From Belliella baltica DSM 15883 (GTDB lineage Bacteria > Bacteroidota > Bacteroidia > Cytophagales > Cyclobacteriaceae): a stretch of DNA of 64,000 nucleotides. The notes under the pieces were generated by a model. The model had not been told where the DNA came from. It ran no database searches and saw nothing but the letters and a program-made list of their open reading frames with translations. This document shows, piece after piece, positions 1 through 6,708 of the stretch. A program made the translations under genes and the position numbers. Location of the stretch: the NCBI RefSeq assembly GCF_000265405.1, contig NC_018010.1:2563501-2627500 (forward strand), in the 5' to 3' direction. Position 1 is the stretch's first letter. Each line of letters begins with the position of its first letter.

Positions 1-2
1 AA

Positions 3-107
3 ACTGAAAATGAATACGAAGTCTTAGTCTATTTCCGAGATGTAGGCTCCCGCTACGACGAACTCGTCGGCTACATCAACATCAACCCTAATAAAAGGAG
101 ATTATAG
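3..107 (+). CDS. 3' end of an unidentified gene (partial)
   Basis: The frame is open from the left edge and gives a 34-residue C-terminus containing EYEVLVYFRDVGSRYDELVG and ending NKRRL, then TAG. I do not recognise the family. The codons are rich in C-ending forms (CTC GTC GGC TAC ATC AAC), unlike the A/T-ending usage of the other genes here, so the fragment may belong to an atypical or acquired gene. Reading direction is inferred only from the open frame and the protein-like composition. Confidence 0.45.
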   Translation, partial: TENEYEVLVYFRDVGSRYDELVGYININPNKRRL

Positions 108-660
108 TCGCTTGTGACCTATGTGTAGTTTTTAACTACACTCAAATATTACAATGTTTACTTACCGAACATATTATGATTTATAAAATATTCCCCAATT
201 CTGATACGAAGTTGTAGATGCAATCTACTACTAGTTTACCTGATTTGACCTATCAATACTTTAACCAATTAACAGCTTGATCCAATTTCCCAATAACTCA
301 ATTAAATAATTAACCATTCAACAGCATTACCAATTCCCTACCTCTTAGTTCTTGCGTCTTGTGTCTCAAATCTAAGATTCAAAAGTATTCATCCCACAGT
401 TTATCTTTCCCTTCATCATTCGAAATTAAGAGTTCATCATTCATCATTTTTTAACCCCTTTAACCTTTTAATCCTCTAATCATTTACAATAAATACAATG
501 AACTTTTCTACCTAATAACCAGTCATCTAATTAACCTAATAACCAATTAACCTTTTCAACTGTGTTCATTCCGATATTCTTGGGACAGGTCCTGTGGTAA
601 AATAAAATCCATAAAAAAAAGCCCAACTTTTCAGCTGGGCTTTAATTCTTTTGAGAAGCA
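108..660. repeat. Gene-free stretch of degenerate short repeats (copy 1)
   Basis: No convincing gene. The stretch is built from diverged words of the type AACCAATTAACC / CCTAATAACC, a CATCATTCATCATT-like run (about 414-448) and an AGTTCTTGCGTCTTGTGTCTC-like segment (about 347-367). Three exact words recur in the same orientation in the gap at 7.5-8.1 kb: CCCAATAACTCAAT (289-302), AACCTTTTAATCCT (462-475) and AACCAATTAACCTTTT (541-556). An ACAGGTCCTGT palindrome lies at 585-595. This looks like a dispersed, decaying intergenic repeat family, not random AT-rich sequence. Confidence 0.6.
611..643 (-). terminator. Terminator after cas6
   Basis: AAAGCCCA pairs with TGGGCTTT, extended inwards by AG/CT around a small bulge with loop TTTC. 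On the minus strand the stem is followed by a run of eight T residues. It lies 20 nt past the cas6 stop codon. Confidence 0.8.
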
Positions 661-661
661 A

Positions 662-1546
662 TTAAGCTTCTTCTGTTCCTGAGTTCTCTTCACCACCTTC
701 AAGTTCTTGAGGTTTCTGCCTTTCGTGAGGCTTGTAAGGGATAAAACCCTCTCTCTTGAATTTGTAAGGTTCTGTTCTCTGTGCTTGGCCATGATTGGCA
801 AGGTCTAACATACCAAAGCCTTTGTGGGTGAATGCACCCAAGCCACATTTGAACACGAAATCCTGTACTTCTGGCGCTGCATACAAGGTGAAAGGAAGTG
901 TATATCCTCTTACTTCATACTTGACATCCATATCGTAAACAGAATAGATTCTAGCAAATTTCTTTTGCTGCTCTCTGAGCTTATTTACATAATTCATGTC
1001 AGGGACAACTTGGAACTTATAGAACGATTCCATCTGCTCTTGGCTATACCAACCCGATCTTTCCATTCGAGTAAGCGTGGATTCATACAACAGATCAGAA
1101 AATTCATCTGAATCTGGATTGATAAATCTCTTGCCCGACTCATCATTGAACGATGGCGTCAATAGCACCAATGGCGAGATACAAACGAACTTGTTCGAAG
1201 TCTCCAATTCTGGCTCTGTTTCCTGCTCCGTATATTCTGGAGAGATTACAAGATTTCCCAACTCAATTTTCGGAGTTGCAAACACCTGCTCCAAGAGATA
1301 GTCGATAAATTCTTCATTGGGTGATGAAAGCACTAGAGTGACTAAACTCGAGTAATAGTGTAATCCGCTTCTACTTACTTTGGTCTGACCTTTTAGACCT
1401 GAGAAGTTGAAGTAATTGTAATTGAAAAACTCCTCACGACCACCTTTTACGATGAGTCCTTTTAGGAATTGTGCCAGAATGTACTGATGGTGAAACGGTA
1501 AATAGGCACCCTTGTTTTTTAAGGAAAATATTAATCTTATTCTCAC
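662..1546 (-). CDS. cas6: Cas6-like CRISPR RNA endoribonuclease, stand-alone
   Basis: 294 residues. Cas6 proteins cut CRISPR precursor RNA within the repeat to give mature guides. Seen here: an N-terminal FHHQY motif like the NHQY of archaeal Cas6 (about residues 18-22), a central FVCISPLVLLTP segment like the conserved xSPI strand (about 120), and a glycine-rich C-terminal loop CGLGAFTHKGFGML (about 233-246), the hallmark of the family's second ferredoxin-like fold. The tail after residue 255 is Pro/Glu-rich and disordered-looking. From memory of the Pyrococcus enzyme, the catalytic Tyr/His positions do not align with Tyr/His here, though Cas6 catalytic residues vary. No cas genes or repeat-spacer array exist in the window. 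It has its own promoter and terminator, so it is probably expressed alone. Confidence 0.8.
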   Translation of the reverse strand: MRIRLIFSLKNKGAYLPFHHQYILAQFLKGLIVKGGREEFFNYNYFNFSGLKGQTKVSRSGLHYYSSLVTLVLSSPNEEFIDYLLEQVFATPKIELGNLVISPEYTEQETEPELETSNKFVCISPLVLLTPSFNDESGKRFINPDSDEFSDLLYESTLTRMERSGWYSQEQMESFYKFQVVPDMNYVNKLREQQKKFARIYSVYDMDVKYEVRGYTLPFTLYAAPEVQDFVFKCGLGAFTHKGFGMLDLANHGQAQRTEPYKFKREGFIPYKPHERQKPQELEGGEENSGTEEA

Positions 1547-1622
1547 GGTTTTTAAAAATAAAATTGAAACAATTATTAAACTTTGTTGACTTTTAGTGTT
1601 ATGTTTTACTTAAAGGTTCCTG

Positions 1623-1656
1623 CAAAAGTACAAATTTTTTTCTAAGAATTATCAAA
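1623..1656 (-). promoter_or_regulatory. Bacteroidetes-type promoter for cas6
   Basis: On the minus strand TTTG (1656-1653) is followed after 22 nt by TACTTTTG (1630-1623), matching the -33 TTTG / -7 TAnnTTTG consensus. The -33 box overlaps the end of ychF. It predicts a leader of about 70 nt before the cas6 start. Confidence 0.65.
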
Positions 1657-2749
1657 CATTGAATCTAAAATGCATAATGTCACCATCTTGGACTACATAT
1701 TCTTTACCTTCTATGGCAATTTTACCATTTTCCCTACAGGCAGCCTCTGTTTTGTACTTTTCATAGGAAGGTAATTTGATTACTTCAGCCTTGATAAAGC
1801 CTCTTTCAAAATCCGTATGTATCACGCCAGCTGCTTGTGGAGCTTTCCAACCTCGCTTGATCGTCCAAGCTCTTACCTCTTGAACTCCCGCAGTAAAATA
1901 GGTAATCAAATTTAATAAAGTATAAGCGCCTGCAATCAATCGGTTTAATCCACTCTCTTCCAAGCCATATTCTCCTAAAAACATCGCCTTTTCTTCAGCA
2001 TCTTCAAATTCAGCAATCTGAGCTTCCAAAGCTGCGCATAAAATGATTACCTCAGCATTTTCATCCTTCACATTTTCCTTCAATTTATCCACAAACTCAT
2101 TTCCGCTATGTATGCTGTCTTCATCGACATTGGCAACATAAAGCACTGGCTTGATGGTCAATAAATGCAAGTCTCTTACTGCTTCCAAATCTTCTTTCTC
2201 AACCTCTACAGCTCTCGCGTTTTTTCCTGCTACCAAAGCGTTTTTGAAAGTCATCAAGGTCTCTAACTCCTTGCGAGCTTTAGCATCACCTGACTTTGCA
2301 ATCTTTTCAACTTTCAGAATTTTCTTGTCTATAGACTCTAAATCCTTCAATTGCAGTTCCGTGTCTATGACCTCTTTATCAAATATCGGATCAACTCCTC
2401 CAGCAACATGGACAATATTGTCATCATTAAAACATCTGATCACATGAATGATCGCATCCACCTCCCTAATATTCGCCAAGAATTTGTTTCCCAATCCTTC
2501 TCCCTTACTCGCTCCTTTTACCAAACCTGCAATATCTACAAACTCGATTACGGTTGGCAATACTCGTTGAGGTGAAACAAGCTCTTCTAAGATTTGAAGT
2601 CTTTTGTCTGGTACAGTGACCACACCTACATTGGGTTCGATCGTACAAAAAGGGAAGTTTGCTGCCTCTGCTTTCGCACTTGATAAAGCATTAAATAAAG
2701 TAGATTTTCCAACATTGGGTAAGCCAACGATGCCACACTGTAAAGCCAT
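1652..2749 (-). CDS. ychF: YchF/Obg-family redox-regulated ATPase
   Basis: 365 residues from the start at MALQCGIVGLPNVGKST; the longer frame upstream adds a non-conserved extension overlapping the preceding gene and is rejected. YchF is a ribosome-associated P-loop protein of the Obg family that prefers ATP and is linked to stress responses. The P-loop GLPNVGKST (residues 8-16), switch motif DIAGLVKGASKGEGLGN and an N-V-D-E specificity segment in place of the usual NKxD are visible. The C-terminal TGS-like domain includes AWTIKRGWKAPQAAGVIHTD and ends in a beta-rich VQDGDIMHFRFNV. It lies 10 nt downstream of the PerM-like gene, so the two are probably co-transcribed. Confidence 0.96.
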   Translation of the reverse strand: MALQCGIVGLPNVGKSTLFNALSSAKAEAANFPFCTIEPNVGVVTVPDKRLQILEELVSPQRVLPTVIEFVDIAGLVKGASKGEGLGNKFLANIREVDAIIHVIRCFNDDNIVHVAGGVDPIFDKEVIDTELQLKDLESIDKKILKVEKIAKSGDAKARKELETLMTFKNALVAGKNARAVEVEKEDLEAVRDLHLLTIKPVLYVANVDEDSIHSGNEFVDKLKENVKDENAEVIILCAALEAQIAEFEDAEEKAMFLGEYGLEESGLNRLIAGAYTLLNLITYFTAGVQEVRAWTIKRGWKAPQAAGVIHTDFERGFIKAEVIKLPSYEKYKTEAACRENGKIAIEGKEYVVQDGDIMHFRFNV

Positions 2750-2759
2750 TATTGATTTT

Positions 2760-3842
2760 TTATAATTTGAATATTTTATATGCCTTGTACCCTTTGTAAA
2801 ATTCCATAATGGAAACTCTAAAAACGGTATAAACTGGAATCGCAAAGATCATCCCGGGAATGCCAGCGATTTTTGCACCCGCAAAGATAACAACAAAAAT
2901 TTCAAGTGGATGCGCTTTTACAGATTTAGAAAAAATCAATGGCTGCAAAATGATGTTATCAGTCAATTGAACGACCGAAAATACGGAAAGAATTTTGAGA
3001 ATAAAGAAGGTCATTTCACTGGAATCCCCATAACTCGAGGTTGTCAGTCCTACAATGACCCCAAAAGTAGCTCCCAAAATCGGACCTGCATAAGGTATCA
3101 AATTGGCCACTGCTGCAAAAAAAGCAATGGTCAAAGCATACTCAATCCCCAAAATCGTCAAGCCAATGGAAGCAATCGCAAAAATAGCAGCCATTTGAAT
3201 CAAAAGACCTATCAGGTAGTAGGAGAGGAGCTTTTCAACTTTATTGAAAGTAGATACATAAAGCTCAAAATATGCGTTTGGAACCAAATTGATAATATTC
3301 CTTCTCAATAATCCATTTTCCAAAAGCAGGAAAAAGGTAATAAATGTAATGGCCATTGTACCAATCAAAATACTACTCGTAGTATTGACCACCGTATTGA
3401 TGAAGCCTTGAATATTTAGAATGTTAAAACTGGAAATCAGGTTTTCTCGCACTTGCTTAATCAGAAAGCCTGGTTCGCTTTGGATCAACTTAAAGCGGCG
3501 TAGCAAGTCCTCAAATTTACCCGCTGGATTTTGAATCTGCTCGTAAAGAAATTCTAAATCATAAGAAGCAATCACTTGAAGCTGCGCACTAATCAGTGGA
3601 ATAAACAGTAAGCCTATTACAATGAATAAACTAACAACCGCAAAGAATGAAACCAAAATGGCAAACCATCTTGGAATATGTCTTCCTAATAAATGAAAGG
3701 AATTGATCCTATTTGTCAGTGGACGAAGTACGGCAGAAATGATAATGGAAAAAATGATGTAAAAGGCAATAGATGAAAAGTACCATCCAACTATAAACAA
3801 AAGGATGGTAAAAATAGAAACGTATAGAATTACCTTTTTCAT
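2760..3842 (-). CDS. AI-2E (PerM/UPF0118) family transporter
   Basis: 360 residues, about eight predicted membrane helices, with the family layout: two N-terminal helices, a long soluble stretch (about 75-150), then a helical bundle. The conserved segment LIPYAGPILGATFGVIVGL near residue 250 and the C-terminal HPLEIFVVIFAGAKIAGIPG are typical. Members were named for autoinducer-2 export, but many act as Na+(Li+)/H+ antiporters or have unknown substrates, so the substrate cannot be stated. The start codon lies 8 nt after the U-tract of an elaborate hairpin structure in its leader. A paralogue lies near 15 kb. Confidence 0.88.
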   Translation of the reverse strand: MKKVILYVSIFTILLFIVGWYFSSIAFYIIFSIIISAVLRPLTNRINSFHLLGRHIPRWFAILVSFFAVVSLFIVIGLLFIPLISAQLQVIASYDLEFLYEQIQNPAGKFEDLLRRFKLIQSEPGFLIKQVRENLISSFNILNIQGFINTVVNTTSSILIGTMAITFITFFLLLENGLLRRNIINLVPNAYFELYVSTFNKVEKLLSYYLIGLLIQMAAIFAIASIGLTILGIEYALTIAFFAAVANLIPYAGPILGATFGVIVGLTTSSYGDSSEMTFFILKILSVFSVVQLTDNIILQPLIFSKSVKAHPLEIFVVIFAGAKIAGIPGMIFAIPVYTVFRVSIMEFYKGYKAYKIFKL

Positions 3843-3850
3843 GAACTAAA

Positions 3851-3935
3851 ATAAAAAAGAGAAAGAAACAGCATAGAAGTATATTTTACTTCCTAAGATA
3901 GACAAAAATTATTGTCTAAATGTTGTTTCTTTCTC
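3851..3935 (-). terminator. Three-way-junction terminator or leader element before the PerM-like gene
   Basis: A 12-bp perfect outer stem (3859-3870 with 3924-3935) encloses two further perfect hairpins: GAAGTA/TACTTC (3876-3881, 3887-3892) and TAGACAA/TTGTCTA (3899-3905, 3912-3918). On the minus strand the outer stem is followed by TTTTTTATTTTAG and then the permease start codon. It lies between the DUF3276 gene and the permease gene, so it may end the first transcript or attenuate the second. Confidence 0.65.
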
Positions 3936-3962
3936 GACTTTAAAATCTATTAGGTGGAATAA

Positions 3963-4289
3963 TTAATCCCACTTCAATTCATCATCATATTCTGATTCTT
4001 CCTCTTCATCAAATTGTGAAAAGTCAAAATCCGGCAATAAGTCTGTTTTCACATGATCCACAGCACCTTGCAAAGCTTCAATGAACTTCCCGAAATCTTC
4101 TTTGTAAAGAAAAATCTTGTGCTTCTCATAAGAGAAAGAATCACCATTTACTCTTCTTTTGCTTTCTGTGATGATTAAATAATAATCATTCGATCTGGTT
4201 GATTTTACATCAAAGAAGTAGGTTCTTTTACCAGCCTTTACTCTTTTTGAGAAGATATCTTCTCTGTCATTTCCTCTGTTGTCTTCCAC
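3963..4289 (-). CDS. DUF3276 family PUR-domain nucleic-acid-binding protein
   Basis: 108 residues. It matches my recollection of the DUF3276 (PurA-like) family of Bacteroidetes, related in fold to PUR-alpha and to the Borrelia PUR protein that bind single-stranded DNA/RNA. Visible: KRTYFFDVKSTRSNDYYLII (about 22-41), a beta-rich segment, then SYEKHKIFLYKEDFGKFIEA (about 52-71) giving the beta-beta-beta-alpha PUR repeat, and a strongly acidic tail (DEEEESEYDDE). The target nucleic acid is unknown. It heads the minus-strand group running towards ychF. Confidence 0.85.
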   Translation of the reverse strand: MEDNRGNDREDIFSKRVKAGKRTYFFDVKSTRSNDYYLIITESKRRVNGDSFSYEKHKIFLYKEDFGKFIEALQGAVDHVKTDLLPDFDFSQFDEEEESEYDDELKWD

Positions 4290-4440
4290 AGCCCTAAGTT
4301 TTTGTTGTACCTGTTAGGTTTTAAATCCGAGGCAAGATAAATGAATTCAATAAAGAAATTCAAGTGCTCTTTCAGATTTTTTTAAATGGCTCGTCAAATA
4401 AAGGAGTTAAACGGCTAAAAATCAGGTGTATTTGTGTAGA

Positions 4441-4477
4441 AACAAAAGAGAGGAGTTTGTCTCCTCTCTTTTGTTTT
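4441..4477. terminator. Strong symmetric hairpin terminator
   Basis: CAAAAGAGAGGAG (4443-4455) pairs perfectly with CTCCTCTCTTTTG (4461-4473); flanking AA/TT extend it to 15 bp, with loop TTTGT. The T-run is better on the plus strand (TTTTGTTTT), but the element lies downstream of the minus-strand ferredoxin gene and can serve it. Confidence 0.75.
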
Positions 4478-4529
4478 AAATATTAATTGCCTATGAATAT
4501 AGCAATTAGAATTACTTCCTTAACTCAAG

Positions 4530-4655
4530 TCAGGCCTCATTTCATGATATTTCTACCATATTTCGCCAAGGGCTTATATCAATTGTATTTCTACTTTATT
4601 TCAAGCATATTTCGCCGTAGGCATATATCAATTATATATCTACAATATTTCAACC
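4530..4655. repeat. 49-bp imperfect tandem repeat
   Basis: Two full units (4558-4606 and 4607-4655), each beginning ATATTTCGCC and containing ATATCAATT and ATTTCAA, agree at roughly four bases in five. A partial third copy precedes them (about 4532-4557). It occupies the 3' flank of the ferredoxin gene. The short open frame across it has repeat-derived, non-protein-like content. Confidence 0.7.
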
Positions 4656-4671
4656 CTTTTTCTTTAAAGTC

Positions 4672-5019
4672 CTATTCTCCATGCATATAAACTTTCTTCG
4701 CAAGTAAGGCCTCTTCCGTTTCTCTATGGTCTGGATCATCCACGCAGCAATCCACCGGGCAAACTGCTGCACACTGTGGCTCTTCGTGAAATCCAGTACA
4801 CTCAGTACATTTATCAGTGACGATATAGTAGAACTCATCAGAAACAGGCTCCTGTTTTTCAGTTGCATCGACTACTGTACCATCAGGTAAAGTCACCTCT
4901 TTCAGAGTAGTCCCTCCAGCCCAGGTCCACTCAATTCCACCTTCATATATTGCTGTATTTGGACATTCTGGTTCGCATGCACCGCAGTTGATGCATTCAT
5001 CTGTTATCATTATTGCCAT
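4672..5019 (-). CDS. 2[4Fe-4S] ferredoxin, YfhL/Alvin type
   Basis: 115 residues, a soluble electron carrier. The first cluster motif CINCGACEPECP is at residues 9-20. A second one is split by an insert, CTECTGFHEEPQCAAVCPVD (about 75-94), the arrangement of Allochromatium-type low-potential ferredoxins. The roughly 45-residue insertion between motifs (IEWTWAGG...VTLPDG) is normal for Bacteroidetes members. It is divergent from the acyl-CoA reductase gene, with promoters facing apart; this pairing recalls other Bacteroidetes genomes, but a functional link is inference. It has its own promoter at 5048-5080. Confidence 0.93.
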   Translation of the reverse strand: MAIMITDECINCGACEPECPNTAIYEGGIEWTWAGGTTLKEVTLPDGTVVDATEKQEPVSDEFYYIVTDKCTECTGFHEEPQCAAVCPVDCCVDDPDHRETEEALLAKKVYMHGE

Positions 5020-5047
5020 GGCTCAATTCAATTTTTTTTATTCGATC

Positions 5048-5080
5048 CAAAATTAATAAGCAATTAACATAACCACCAAA
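5048..5080 (-). promoter_or_regulatory. Promoter for the ferredoxin gene
   Basis: Minus-strand TTTG (5080-5077), 21 nt, TAATTTTG (5055-5048): a full match to the phylum consensus. It predicts a 5' leader of about 22 nt. Confidence 0.7.
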
Positions 5081-5143
5081 AAAAAGTTGTCATGCTAATT
5101 AATTTATATTCAATCTAAGAAGTCTTTATTCTCCTGAATTAAA

Positions 5144-5151
5144 TAACTTTG
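5144..5151 (+). promoter_or_regulatory. -7 box of the acyl-CoA reductase promoter
   Basis: TAACTTTG matches TAnnTTTG exactly. It contains the TTG at 5149 that a gene caller would take as the start, so the ATG at 5170, about 12 nt past the expected transcription start, is the real start. No good -33 TTTG is present. Confidence 0.65.
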
Positions 5152-5169
5152 CAGGCCAAAGATAGTGAA

Positions 5170-6183
5170 ATGACTGTAGAACAAAGAATTTTAGCCTTCG
5201 ATCATCTCGGAAAAAAAATAAATGGACTCTCACAAGTAGATTTTGAAGATTTGGCTTGGAGAGTTGAAAACAACAACAACTGGTTTACTCCCGACCATAC
5301 CAAGTCAGCACTTAATGGCCTTTCTGAGTTTTTAAACAAATCCAACTTGGAAAAATGGATAGCTAAATATCCTTTCGAAGAGCCAAAAAATGCCAAGGAA
5401 ATAGGGATTTTGATGGCTGGGAATATTCCTGCTGTAGGTTTTCATGACTTACTCTGTGTACTGATCACAGGTCATCGCGCTGCGGTAAAACTCAGTTCTT
5501 CTGATACTTATTTGATGAAGTGGCTCGTGAAAGAATTGATAGAAATTGAACCTGAGTTTGATAGCATGATTAGTTTTGAGGAAATGCTCAAAGCCAAAGA
5601 TGCTTATATCGCAACTGGGAGTGATAATTCAGCTAGATATTTTGAGTATTACTTTGGGAAATATCCAAGTATCATCAGAAAAAATCGAACTTCTATTGGG
5701 ATATTAGATGGAACTGAAAAGGAAGAAGACTTTGTAGCGCTTGGTCAAGATATTTTTCAATACTTTGGTTTAGGATGTAGAAATGTATCCAAGATTTATG
5801 TCCCAAATAAAGAATTGTTGATCAAATTTTTAGATGCCATAGAAGGCTTCCAAATCTTATCAAGCAATCATAAATACATCAATAATTACGATTACAATAA
5901 ATCCATTTACTTAGTCAACGGGGAAGAGCATCTTGACAATGGTTTTCTGCTGCTAAAGGAAAGTAAAGAGCTTGTTTCACCTATTTCTGTACTATTTTAT
6001 GAAGTATATGAAAATGTAGAAAGCTTAAAATCGGAACTCAACGAAATCAATGAAAAAATCCAATGTGTAGTGAGCAAAAATGCTTGGTTTGAAGGGAGTT
6101 CAGATTTCGGTCAAGCTCAATGTCCAGCCCTAGAAGATTATGCCGACGGGGTGGATACAGTAGAATTTCTGATCAACTTATAA
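5170..6183 (+). CDS. Acyl-CoA reductase (LuxC-like)
   Basis: 337 residues. The family reduces acyl-CoA or acyl-protein to fatty aldehyde with NADPH and has an aldehyde-dehydrogenase-like fold. Visible: the Rossmann segment IGILMAGNIPAVGFHDLLCV (about 78-97), the region ARYFEYYFGKYPSIIRKNRTS, and the nucleophile loop FGLGCRNVSK (Cys about residue 200). Bacteroidetes homologues occur without lux genes, so bioluminescence is not implied. The ATG at 5170 is chosen because the upstream TTG lies inside the -7 promoter box. Its 3' end overlaps a convergent membrane-protein gene by 11 nt. Confidence 0.88.
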   Translation: MTVEQRILAFDHLGKKINGLSQVDFEDLAWRVENNNNWFTPDHTKSALNGLSEFLNKSNLEKWIAKYPFEEPKNAKEIGILMAGNIPAVGFHDLLCVLITGHRAAVKLSSSDTYLMKWLVKELIEIEPEFDSMISFEEMLKAKDAYIATGSDNSARYFEYYFGKYPSIIRKNRTSIGILDGTEKEEDFVALGQDIFQYFGLGCRNVSKIYVPNKELLIKFLDAIEGFQILSSNHKYINNYDYNKSIYLVNGEEHLDNGFLLLKESKELVSPISVLFYEVYENVESLKSELNEINEKIQCVVSKNAWFEGSSDFGQAQCPALEDYADGVDTVEFLINL

Positions 6184-6397
6184 TCAACTCATCTTTATAA
6201 ATGGGAAGTGAAAACTCAAATTCGCTTCCCACATTTAATTCACTTTTAATATTGGACCACAAAGAAACCAAAAGCATGGTAAAGGCAAACCACCTTACAT
6301 AGTCATTCAATCTGTTGATGATGATAGCAGAAAGAGCTGTCACCACTATTCCTGAAATCAGGAGTGTCAAGGAAAAAATATTAAAATCTAGGTTCAT
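6173..6397 (-). CDS. Small membrane protein, unknown function
   Basis: 74 residues from MNLDFNIFSLTL. Two hydrophobic helices (about 6-27 and 36-52) are joined by a short loop with NRLNDYVR, followed by a polar tail ending KDELIIS. I do not recognise a family. An upstream TTG would add seven residues. The convergent overlap with the acyl-CoA reductase end leaves no terminator between them. Support is the membrane-protein composition and an ATG start in an otherwise free interval; it could still be a chance frame. Confidence 0.5.
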   Translation of the reverse strand: MNLDFNIFSLTLLISGIVVTALSAIIINRLNDYVRWFAFTMLLVSLWSNIKSELNVGSEFEFSLPIYKDELIIS

Positions 6398-6708
6398 GTT
6401 TTCAGTTAGAATTATCAAATTCTTTCTTGCAATAAATTTAATTGAATTTTTGACCGTTTAAGTAGATTGTCAATAAAATTTAAATCAATATTTGCTTTCA
6501 CATCAGTATCCAATTTACCATTGTATTTATTAGATTTAAATCTTTAGCAGATTATAGCTATTCAATGCACTGTTAACTATCGAATCTATCTACTTCCCAA
6601 GATTGTATGTGATAAAATTTCAGGCTGATATTTTTGCGGCTCATAATATTCTTTAATTTAACCTTCTGATTCTAACTTTCCGCATCTCGCAATCAAAATT
6701 TTAGAAAA

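Noticed and set aside
108..560. Possible CRISPR array beside cas6
   Set aside because: The repeats are short, irregular and degenerate, with no constant 28-37 nt repeat or even-length spacers.
2750..2845. 32-residue N-terminal extension of YchF
   Set aside because: It overlaps the coding end of the PerM-like gene and the family starts at MALQCGIVG.
4487..4690. 67-codon plus-strand frame
   Set aside because: Runs through the 49-bp tandem repeat and into the ferredoxin 3' end; composition is repeat-derived.
4650..4868. 72-codon minus-strand frame with MQLKNRSLFLMSS
   Set aside because: Overlaps the clear ferredoxin gene in another frame and has no family features.
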